From CAXSEF01 sp964236535 (lineage in GTDB: Bacteria; Pseudomonadota; Alphaproteobacteria; Acetobacterales; Acetobacteraceae): a stretch of DNA of 23,074 bases. Location of the stretch: positions 1-23,074 of the forward strand of contig CAXSEF010000049.1 in the NCBI GenBank assembly GCA_964236535.1. The letters run 5' to 3'. Below, piece by piece: positions 1 through 6,694 of the stretch (positions are counted from its first letter, which is position 1; every line of letters begins with the position of its first letter). The notes under the pieces were generated by a model. The model had not been told where the DNA came from, made no database searches, and was given only the letters and a program-made list of their open reading frames with translations. The position numbers and the translations under genes are program-made.

Positions 1-51
1 AGCATCGGACCGCGGCAGTGGGTGCCAGCTCATGCGCAATAAGTCCTGGTA

Positions 52-948
52 TTAACCCCCAGAGGGTCCAGGGCCGAGCCCTGGCCTTTCTTCGAATAGC
101 TTGAGCTTTCGCTGTGCACCTGCCTCACCCAGCATCGCTGCCATCTCTCGCCGGACGGCACCCAGGTAGCGCAATGCAGAACCGTCCAGCACCTCGTTGC
201 GGTCGTGCTCGGCGAATGCGGCATCGGTGCGCTCCAGGTCGAGCCAGCGCCGCGCCATCTTCGCGGCCCAGTGCGCCTGGGACCGGGTGAAGTAGTGGTG
301 CAGTCGCGCAATGGAGAAGTCCGGGCGGCCACGAGCCAGGCCCGGCTGCGCCTCCCAGCGAATCGGCCGGCCGCCGGCGTCGACGTAGCCGTCGTGCCAG
401 CCATCCGCTTGCAGCCGGGCACCGCGCAACTCGAAGAAGTGCGACAGCCGGCAACGAACGACCTCGCGGGGCCGCACGATCGACTTGACGTGGCGGTTGG
501 GCACGAAATCCTCGGTCGCACGATGCAGGAAACTGTCGATGACCAAGCCGGGCGGGCGCTCGCGGTGCCCCGACGAGCCAAACACTGCCCAGTTCACGGC
601 GATCGCGGGGTGGGCGTCAAGCGAGGCCAGCAACGCCTTGACGTTGCCATGTCGCAAGGGGATCAGGAACTCGTCGGCGTCGAAGAAGGCGATCCAGTCG
701 AACTCGGCCCCGAACAGCGCCAGCGCGTCATTGTAAGCATCGGCATGGGAGGTGGGCGCGACGGAGGGCCAGTCGAGCGTCCGCACGTCGCGAGTCCGTG
801 CTGCGCGGCGCAGCACGGCCGTGGTGCCGTCGGTGGAGCGGTTGTCGAGCACGATGACGCTGTCGAACCCTAAGGCGAACTGGAACGCCAGCCACTCCGG
901 CAGGTCGCGCACCTCGTCACGAACCAGCAGGCAGCACGCCACCCTCAT
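52..948 (-). CDS. Glycosyltransferase, GT2/GT92-like, GT-A fold
   Basis: Predicted cytoplasmic glycosyltransferase of 298 residues that would move a sugar from a nucleotide-sugar donor to an unknown acceptor, perhaps for surface polysaccharide. The N-terminus (CCLLVRDEVRDLPEWLAFQ) and the segment VIVLDNRSTDGT are typical of the family often annotated as glycosyl transferase family 2 or 92. A DxD metal-binding motif lies in FFDADEF at about residues 89-94. The ATG shares an ATGA overlap with the stop of the small upstream ORF, and there is no clear Shine-Dalgarno, so translational coupling is likely. The last dozen residues are encoded by a palindromic intergenic repeat, so the original C-terminus was probably shorter or different. 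The family is fairly sure; donor and acceptor are unknown. Confidence 0.85.
   Translation of the reverse strand: MRVACCLLVRDEVRDLPEWLAFQFALGFDSVIVLDNRSTDGTTAVLRRAARTRDVRTLDWPSVAPTSHADAYNDALALFGAEFDWIAFFDADEFLIPLRHGNVKALLASLDAHPAIAVNWAVFGSSGHRERPPGLVIDSFLHRATEDFVPNRHVKSIVRPREVVRCRLSHFFELRGARLQADGWHDGYVDAGGRPIRWEAQPGLARGRPDFSIARLHHYFTRSQAHWAAKMARRWLDLERTDAAFAEHDRNEVLDGSALRYLGAVRREMAAMLGEAGAQRKLKLFEERPGLGPGPSGG
68..84. repeat. Short palindrome, 7-bp stem and 3-nt loop, inside a gene end
   Basis: CCAGGGC-CGA-GCCCTGG is a perfect hairpin lying within the last codons of the glycosyltransferase. The layout (G/C-rich stem, 3-nt loop, trailing CCTT) recurs in other spacers of this window, near 2155, 6643, 15704 and 20869. 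It may also act as a transcription terminator for the minus-strand genes, but no T-run follows on that strand. Confidence 0.6.
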
Positions 949-1244
949 CCAACCGGCAGCGGCTCAAAGCGCTGCGGTGCCACGGCGGCGAAGCGGAGGC
1001 TCTCGCGCCAGAGCAGATTCCGCCGGCCCGGCGCTGCGCCGGCGACCCGGATGGTCGCAAGGCGAGCCTGCGCCATCGTCGCCTCGGTTCTGCGGACGTC
1101 CCGCGGCGCGCGCAGCCTCGCCAACCCGCCCGCAAGGTCCGGGCTGCAGGCGTCGAGTGTAGCCGGTCGGTCGGCACAGCGTAGCGCAAGGCCGCCGGCG
1201 ACGAGCGTCCGGAGCTTCGCGACGCCCTGGTCCGAGGCACTCAA
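945..1244 (-). CDS. Small unknown Arg/Ala-rich protein between hydrolase and glycosyltransferase
   Basis: I do not recognise this 99-residue reading frame. It is supported only by position. Its TTG start overlaps the hydrolase stop as TTGA, and its TGA stop overlaps the glycosyltransferase start as ATGA, so the three frames are tightly packed on one strand. The product is rich in Arg, Ala and Leu, has no signal peptide or membrane segment, and shows no motif I can name. High-GC DNA yields many such frames by chance, and other minus-strand frames are open here too. It could be a decayed remnant that keeps translation coupled between its neighbours rather than a working protein. Confidence 0.4.
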   Translation of the reverse strand: MSASDQGVAKLRTLVAGGLALRCADRPATLDACSPDLAGGLARLRAPRDVRRTEATMAQARLATIRVAGAAPGRRNLLWRESLRFAAVAPQRFEPLPVG

Positions 1245-2104
1245 GCGGCAGCGGGTCCGTCAGCGCCTGCAAGCAAGAACGCTCGGATGACCTCGATCTC
1301 AGTGGCATCCATCAGTGCCGGCGCGTGGCCCGCGCCCGCGACCACGTGCGCCGCCGCCCCGTCACCCTGCATTCGCGCCAGCGTCGCCTCGGTCAGCAGG
1401 TCGCTCGCGGCGCCGCGTATCGCCAGCACCGGCACCCGGATCGCCGACCACACACCCCACAGATCGACCGCGGCTGCCGATTTTGCGGTCATCGCCGAGC
1501 CGATCGCCGGGTCGTAGGCCAGAGCCAGCCTGCCGTCCGCCAGCCCCCGTCTGGAATGCCGAGCGAGGTGGCCCCACTCCGCGTCGCTCAGCGCACCGAA
1601 TGGCGCATGCACCCGGCGCAGGTGACGCTCCAGCCCGGCCATGTCATCGAACGAGGGCGTCTCGCCCATGTAGCCCCGAATGCGTGCCATCGCATCGACC
1701 GGAATCTGCGGACCGATATCATTCAGCACCAGCCGCGACAGCGGCGTGCCCGGTGCCGCCGCCAACAGCATCCCGCAGATGCCGCCGAGCGAGGTTCCGA
1801 CCCAGGCGACCGGAGCGTTCAGCACCGCCAGCAGGTGCGACAAGGCCGCTACGTAGGTGCCGGGGTGGTAGAGCGCCGGGTCGCCCAGCCAGTCCGAGCG
1901 GCCCCGCCCCGGCAGGTCGGGGCACAGCACGCGAAACTCGCGAGACAGCGCGTCTGCGAGGGGGTCGAAGTCGCGGCCGTTGCGCGTCAGGCCATGCACG
2001 CACACCACGATGGGGGCAGCTGGGTCGCCCCACTCGACGTAGGCCATCTCGATGAATGCCGGGCCCAGTAGGGCACACACACGGCCAACGCGGGGCTGGT
2101 TCAA
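1241..2104 (-). CDS. Alpha/beta-fold hydrolase
   Basis: Cytoplasmic alpha/beta hydrolase of about 287 residues. The oxyanion HG motif is in VCVHGLTRNG (about 34-43), the nucleophile elbow is GTSLGG with Ser105, the likely acid is Asp235 in IRGAASDLL, and the catalytic His260 is in GAGHAP. All triad positions are intact, so it should be an active esterase, lipase or C-C hydrolase, but the substrate cannot be read from sequence. The longest frame starts at a TTG with no strong ribosome-binding site. The first ATG in frame is at residue 20 (MAYVEWGDP), where family homology begins, so the true start may be there. The stop overlaps the next small frame as TTGA, implying an operon with the glycosyltransferase. 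Confidence 0.85.
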   Translation of the reverse strand: MNQPRVGRVCALLGPAFIEMAYVEWGDPAAPIVVCVHGLTRNGRDFDPLADALSREFRVLCPDLPGRGRSDWLGDPALYHPGTYVAALSHLLAVLNAPVAWVGTSLGGICGMLLAAAPGTPLSRLVLNDIGPQIPVDAMARIRGYMGETPSFDDMAGLERHLRRVHAPFGALSDAEWGHLARHSRRGLADGRLALAYDPAIGSAMTAKSAAAVDLWGVWSAIRVPVLAIRGAASDLLTEATLARMQGDGAAAHVVAGAGHAPALMDATEIEVIRAFLLAGADGPAAA

Positions 2105-2154
2105 GGCGAATAGCCTGGCTGCAGAAGCAAGCCAAGCCGAGCTTTGCCTGGACT

Positions 2155-2179
2155 TACCAAAGGGCGGAGCCCTTTGGTA
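2155..2179. repeat. Perfect palindrome, 11-bp stem and 3-nt loop
   Basis: TACCAAAGGGC-GGA-GCCCTTTGGTA is a perfect 11-bp hairpin in the 186-bp spacer between the CoA-transferase pseudogene and the hydrolase. It has the same shape as the palindrome at 15704-15728. No T-run follows on the minus strand, so a mobile or structural palindrome is as likely as a terminator. A second, poorer copy of related sequence (ACAGAACCTCT followed by GGCCTGCCTGC) lies at about 2259-2283. Confidence 0.7.
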
Positions 2180-2290
2180 GCCTTCGACAAACCGGATGTC
2201 CCGACGTGCTTGCCTTGAGACATGATTTCTTAAGGCTCGGCCCTGATCGGAGTCCGTAGACAGAACCTCTTGGCCTGCCTGCTGCCTCCA

Positions 2291-3705
2291 TCAGCCAATA
2301 CCTCGTTCCCGCAGCCCGTCCAGTGCGGCCGCATCGAGTCCGAGGCTCTCGCCCAGCACCTCGTCGGCATGCTGGCCGAGCGTCGGCGGCGGCAACCGGT
2401 AGTCCCCGGGGTATTGCCGACAGCCGGACCGGGTTGGCCACTACTCGCACCCGCTCCAGCGTCGACAGGTGCGCCATCGTTACCACCATGCCCCGCGCCG
2501 CCACCTGCCCGTCGTCGAACACCTGTGCCGGCGTGTTGATCGGTCCGCAGCCAATCTTCAGCGCCTCCAGCCTGTCCACCCACCATGACGTGGGCTGTCC
2601 CGCCAGCACCGGCGACAGCATCGCCGTCACCTTGTCCTGGTTTGCCACCCGCGTCGAATTGGTCGCGAAGCGCACGTCGACTGCCATCTCCGCGAGACCA
2701 AAATTGTCGCAGAACCGCTTGGAAATCGGGGGGTTGCCGATCGCCGGCACGACACGCCCGTCCGTAGTCGCGAACACCTGGTAGGGCACGATGTTGGGGT
2801 GCTCATTGCCGAGCCGCCGCGGATCCTCTCCCATCGCCAGATAATTCATCCCCTGATTGGCGAGCCAGGCCACGTGCGTGTTCAGGATCCCGATGTCTAT
2901 CTGCTGGCCGTTGCCACTTTGCTGCGCGGCGCCGCCGGTCCTGCCAGTCTGCAGGCCGCCGGCTCCTAGGCCGCCGATCGCTGTGGCGCTGCCCGCGTCG
3001 CGGTCCAGCGTCACCTAGCCGCGCTCCAGCGCCGCGTACCCCACTACTTCTTCCGCCGCCGCACGCGCGTCGGCGGCTGCAGCCTCCGCACTCTCGGCCG
3101 CGGCGTCGGCACCCGCAAGCCCGCCCTCGCCGGTCGCATCGCGATGCCGCAGCACAGCCAGCACGCCAATGCAGCGGTAGAGCCCGCGAACAGGTCGGCG
3201 ACCGGGAAGCCCACCTTATGCGGCAGCCCGTCCGGCTCGCCGCTGAGGCTCATCACCCCGCCGATAGCTTGCATCAACCCGTCGTAGCCTGGGTGCTCGG
3301 CATACAGCCCGGTCAGTCCGAAGCCGGTGATCGAGCAGTAGATCAAACGGGGAAGCGCCCGCGCAGCTGCTCGTAGCGGGTCAGCGCGCCGGCCTTGAAG
3401 TTCTCCACCAGCACGTCGCAGCCCTCAATCAGTCGCAACGCCAGCGTCTGTTCCTCCAGCTTGGCGATGTCGAGCGTCACCGAGCGCTTGTTGCGGTTCG
3501 CGCCGACGAATAGGCGCTTTCCGCAGTCCCGACATGAACGGCAGGGCGAATCCGCGCGTGTCGTCGCCACTGCCGGGCTTCTCAATCTTGATCACGTCAG
3601 CCCCCAGATCAGGCAGCATCTGCACGCAGGTCGGCCTGGCCAGCACCCGCGTCAGTCAAACACGTGCAGGTCCCTCAGGGGACTGGTCGGCTCCGTGCTG
3701 CTCAT
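2291..3705 (-). pseudogene. Family III CoA-transferase (CaiB/BaiF/Frc type), frameshifted
   Basis: This is the remains of a CoA-transferase that would have moved CoA between carboxylic acids. The start is ATG at 3705 with AGGAG just upstream (MSSTEPTSPLRDLHVFD). A missing base after residue 17 ends that frame. Homology then continues through TCVQMLPDLGADVIKIEKPG, FVGANRNKRSVTLDIAKLEE, LIYCSITGFGLTGLYAEHPG, PVADLFAG (which keeps the presumed nucleophile Asp), QQIDIGILNTHVAWLANQGM and the C-terminal LGQHADEVLGESLGLD. These blocks lie in the frame order 0-1-0-1-2-1, meaning five frameshifts, near 3654, 3540, 3345, 3000 and 2413. About 207 bp of foreign sequence also interrupts it. It cannot make a working enzyme. 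Family assignment is firm; the substrate is unknown. Confidence 0.88.
2916..3123 (-). other. Insertion of about 207 bp within the CoA-transferase pseudogene
   Basis: In family members the segment RDATGEGQ runs straight into QIDI. Here HRDATGEG and GNGQQIDIG are separated by about 69 codons. The inserted sequence reads as an Ala-rich stretch (for example AESAEAAAADARAAAEE), a TAG, then a Gly/Thr-rich stretch. It has no open transposase frame and no obvious terminal repeats, and it matches nothing else I could see in the window. Its origin is unknown. The boundaries are estimated from protein homology only and may be off by about 10 bp. Confidence 0.55.
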
Positions 3706-3884
3706 CACCGCTCCTGGGCGTCGGTGTCGGGCTGCCCCGTGCCGGGCGGAGTGGGTCGTCGGTAACGTGGTGCCGGGGCCCTGTCCAGCGACCAACAACC
3801 GTCGGCTTCGACGCCGCATTGCAGCGAAAACAACGACGATGGTATGTCCGCGGCACACCCGGCCTACCCTGTGGCAGGCGATCC

Positions 3885-5192
3885 TCACGCGGCGACTGCA
3901 GGGCGTGCAGAGGACTCCGGCGCAGAGGCATCGGGCGCGTGCGACCCGGCCCGGCGGCGCAGCCGCAGCATCGGCCGCTCGATCGTGCAGTACGATGCCG
4001 CAGTCAGCGCCCCGGCCAGCCCGAGCGCCAGCACCACCCAGCGCAGCGACCCGCGCGCCGCGAGCCCGTCCGCCAGCGCGAAGCCGCCCCAATGCCAGAG
4101 ATAAAGCGAGTAGCTCGCCCGGCCTACCAGGAGAGCCGGCCGGCTCTCCAGAATCCAGCTTGCTGCGCGGCCAGCGCCACCCAGGGCCACAGCAGGAACC
4201 AGCACGGCGAGCGCCATGCCCTGCAGCGTAGTGCGCACCGCCTCGCGGCCGACCGGACCGGTCAGCGCCAGGCTTGCGGCGAGTGTCGCCAGCGCCAGCC
4301 AGGCCAGGCCCCGCCGCCAGAACCTCTCGCGACCCTGTGCGGCCAATTCCGGCCACAGCGCCAGGGCCAGCGCCGCCCCGGCACCCCAGGCGATTGAATC
4401 CAGCCGCGTGTCGGTGGCGAGATACAGCCGGTTGTAGCGAAACTCGGGATTGTCCTCGATTCGCAGGCATGCCCAGCCGGCATGTGACCCGGCCCTGTAT
4501 GACCAGCCTGGTACCGCGTCCGGACCCAGGCAGACATGTAGCAGCCACAGGCGCCAGACCAGCACCGCAGCACAGGTCGCGAGACACACTGCGAGCGCGG
4601 CGGCGATTCCTGCACTTCGGCCTCGCCGAAGGCACAGCAGCAATACGGCCGGCCAGATCAGGTAGAAGTGGTCCTCGACCGACAGTGACCACAGAATGTT
4701 GAACGGATGGCGCACCCCGACCAGGTTGGAGTGGTAGCCGCTGACGAGCTGATAGTAGTTGCCGGCCTGACCGAGCGCCGCCGCCCAGCCCGTCCAGCCG
4801 ATCCTGCCGCCCGCAAGCATGAAGACTCCGCCTGCCAGCACCACGTAGGCCAGCAACGCCGGGACCAGGCGCAGTACTCGCCGCGCGTAAAACCCGCCGA
4901 GCCGCATGCGCGGTTCCCTGCGGTGCCGCGCCAGCAGCTGACGAGTGATCAGGAAGCCGCTGATGGCGAAGAACACCGTGACGCCAAGGCCGCCCGGAAC
5001 CACTCGGTTGAGTCCGGCATGGGCCGTCACGACCAGCAACACCGCAGCCGCACGCAGCCCGTCGAGCGCCGGCAGGTAGCACGGTCCGGCGTCGGCCTGG
5101 CCCAGCCTCGTCGTCGCGCCTGGCCGCGCGGCGGGCATCATGCTCGGCGCGACGCCATCCGTGGTCCTGTCTGCTGAAGTCGCGTGCGGCAT
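3885..5192 (-). CDS. Membrane acyltransferase, OafA/Acyltransferase-3 family
   Basis: Integral inner-membrane O-acyltransferase of about 435 residues, expected to acetylate or acylate a sugar on lipopolysaccharide or another surface glycan. Family signatures are present in order: YLPALDGLRAAAVLLVV (about 40-55), catalytic-type His58 in TAHAG, VTVFFAISGFLIT (71-83), FYARRVLRLVPALL (101-114), and SLSVEDHFYLIWP. Around ten hydrophobic helices follow, ending with SYSLYLWHWGGF. There is no C-terminal SGNH domain. I chose ATG at 5192 because upstream residues show no family similarity. An ATG pair 18-19 residues further in (MMPAARP) is also possible, and neither has a clear ribosome-binding site. 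It is transcribed away from the HtrA-like gene and lies 179 bp before the CoA-transferase pseudogene. Confidence 0.88.
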   Translation of the reverse strand: MPHATSADRTTDGVAPSMMPAARPGATTRLGQADAGPCYLPALDGLRAAAVLLVVTAHAGLNRVVPGGLGVTVFFAISGFLITRQLLARHRREPRMRLGGFYARRVLRLVPALLAYVVLAGGVFMLAGGRIGWTGWAAALGQAGNYYQLVSGYHSNLVGVRHPFNILWSLSVEDHFYLIWPAVLLLCLRRGRSAGIAAALAVCLATCAAVLVWRLWLLHVCLGPDAVPGWSYRAGSHAGWACLRIEDNPEFRYNRLYLATDTRLDSIAWGAGAALALALWPELAAQGRERFWRRGLAWLALATLAASLALTGPVGREAVRTTLQGMALAVLVPAVALGGAGRAASWILESRPALLVGRASYSLYLWHWGGFALADGLAARGSLRWVVLALGLAGALTAASYCTIERPMLRLRRRAGSHAPDASAPESSARPAVAA

Positions 5193-5365
5193 GGTGCATC
5201 CAGTGTGCCGCCCGGACGTTAGAGCATTGCTGCCGCAAGCGCGAGCCGCTTGCATGATCTGCAACCACAGATTGGCTCGCGGTCTGCGGCCGGCAGGTCT
5301 ATCCTTCGTGACGAGACCCGCCGCCCGGAATGACTGGCGGCAACGAGACAGGAGTATGAGGCGCC

Positions 5366-6337
5366 ATGCGCAGGACCGAGCCGGAGATTCCGAACAAGCT
5401 GCGGCCGGACCCGAAGGATTTCGGCTTCTCCCTCGACGGCGCACTTCTCAGCGTCGTCGGCATTCGGGCCAGCGTGCCGGAGGACGCCTTTACCGCGTCG
5501 GCGCTTGGCACCGATCGTGACGGATCAGGCGTGGTAATTGCGGGCGGGCTGGTGTTGACGATGGGATATCTGGTGATGGAGGCCGAGACCATCTGGCTCA
5601 CCACTACGGGCGGTTGCGCTGTTGCCGGTCACACGCTGGGCATCGACACCGAAACCGGCTTCGCGCTGGTGCAGCCGCTTGGCCGTCTGCCGGTGCCCGC
5701 GCTCGAGTTCAGTGCACCGGATGGTCCGGAGATCGGCGCCACCGCGATCCTCGCCGCACAAGGCGGGCGCAGCCGGGCGATCCAGACCCGGGTTGTGGCG
5801 CGTCAGGAGTTCGCCGGCTACTGGGAATACGTGCTCGACGATGCGATCTTCACTGCGCCGGCGCACCCACTCTGGGGCGGTGCGGGCCTGATCGGACAGG
5901 ATGGCCGGCTGCTGGGCATCGCCTCGCTCATCCTGCAGCAGGGCGACCCTCGCGGCCGACGTGTTGACATGAACATGGTGGTGCCAGTGTCGCGTCTGCT
6001 GCCGATCCTCGACGATTTGCGTACGCTGGGCCGGGTCAACCGACCGCCCCGGCCCTGGCTCGGCCTGTATGCAATGGAAGACGACGACACCATCGTCATC
6101 GGCGGCGTGGCCGATGGTGGGCCGGCGGAAAAGGCCGGGATCATGGTGGGCGACCGCGTCCTTGCCGTCGACGACGAGGAGATCCGCGAATTGGCCGGGC
6201 TGTGGCGCCAGGTGTGGTCCGCCGGCCAGGCCGGCGCCGAGGTTGCGCTGCGCATCGCGCGGCTCGGCTCGGAGCTCGAGATCGCCATCACCTCCGCCGA
6301 CCGCGATACCTACCTCCGCGCGCCGCTGATGCACTGA
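5366..6337 (+). CDS. HtrA/DegP-like pseudoprotease with PDZ domain, catalytic triad lost
   Basis: A 323-residue protein with the trypsin-like fold of S1C proteases followed by one PDZ domain (about 226-310, with GLYAME and AEKAGIMVGDRVLAVDDEEI). All three catalytic positions appear substituted. The HtrA motif LTNxHVV is LTMGYLV, putting Tyr68 for His. The D-x-x-x-DLAV motif is DTETGFALV, putting Gly98 for Asp. GNSGGPL is PLWGGAGL, putting Trp170 for Ser. No N-terminal signal peptide is visible, so it may act in the cytoplasm or use an unusual export route. It is therefore more likely a binding or scaffold protein than an enzyme. The frame is uninterrupted and well conserved in fold motifs, which argues against decay. 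Forty bases downstream is a small lipoprotein, probably co-transcribed. Confidence 0.85.
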   Translation: MRRTEPEIPNKLRPDPKDFGFSLDGALLSVVGIRASVPEDAFTASALGTDRDGSGVVIAGGLVLTMGYLVMEAETIWLTTTGGCAVAGHTLGIDTETGFALVQPLGRLPVPALEFSAPDGPEIGATAILAAQGGRSRAIQTRVVARQEFAGYWEYVLDDAIFTAPAHPLWGGAGLIGQDGRLLGIASLILQQGDPRGRRVDMNMVVPVSRLLPILDDLRTLGRVNRPPRPWLGLYAMEDDDTIVIGGVADGGPAEKAGIMVGDRVLAVDDEEIRELAGLWRQVWSAGQAGAEVALRIARLGSELEIAITSADRDTYLRAPLMH

Positions 6338-6377
6338 GCGCGCGCTGGTTGCCGTCCCAACAGACCTGGAGATGTCC

Positions 6378-6608
6378 ATGAGTTTCTCTCATCTGATACC
6401 TACCGCCCGTCTGGCAGGGTTTGCGGCACTCGCCTTGCTAGGCGGGTGCGTCGGCCAGCCCGCCGTGGTCGGACCCCAGGTTGCCGCCGGCTACGGTTAC
6501 GTCTGCGCGGCAGGAGTCTACCAGTGCCGTTTGCCCGAGCAGGTTCGCCTCGGGGAGCACTGCTCCTGCCCAGGCCTCGGCGCACCTTCGTTCGGCTACG
6601 TGCATTGA
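6378..6608 (+). CDS. Small putative lipoprotein
   Basis: A 76-residue protein with a short N-terminus, a hydrophobic stretch (LAGFAALAL) and a lipobox-like LLGGC with Cys24, so it should be lipidated and anchored in a membrane facing the periplasm. The mature part of about 53 residues has four further cysteines (YVCAAG, YQCRLP, EHCSCPG), suggesting disulfides. I place the start at the second ATG (6378) because GGAG lies about 6 nt upstream. The ATG at 6372 would directly abut that GGAG. It follows the HtrA-like gene by 40 bp, likely one transcript. I do not recognise a named family; similar short Cys-rich lipoproteins are common in this bacterial group. Confidence 0.72.
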   Translation: MSFSHLIPTARLAGFAALALLGGCVGQPAVVGPQVAAGYGYVCAAGVYQCRLPEQVRLGEHCSCPGLGAPSFGYVH

Positions 6609-6619
6609 AATGAATTGAA

Positions 6620-6672
6620 GGCCAGGACGCCGCCCTGGTTCCTCCGGGGCCGCGCCCCTGGACCAGCCTTCT
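6620..6672. repeat. Imperfect palindromic intergenic repeat
   Basis: Just past the lipoprotein stop are two overlapping dyads: GCCAGG/CCTGG, and GGGGC-CGC-GCCCC with flanking CC and GG. They are followed by CCTGGACCAGCCTTC. That last 15-mer recurs exactly at about 20862-20876. This identifies the segment as a copy of the dispersed palindrome family. It sits exactly where the 5' end of the penicillin-acylase gene has been lost. Confidence 0.6.
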
Positions 6673-6694
6673 GAAAAATCCCGAGCACTCGGGC

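Noticed and set aside
3124..3345. Possible intact small CoA-transferase protein in this frame alone
   Set aside because: The frame holds only a middle fragment lacking both ends of the fold, so it is part of the pseudogene rather than a separate gene.
3652..5268. A 538-codon minus-strand frame overlapping the acyltransferase
   Set aside because: It is an Arg/Gly-rich shadow in the wrong frame of the acyltransferase; only its last 18 codons (the CoA-transferase start) are genuine.
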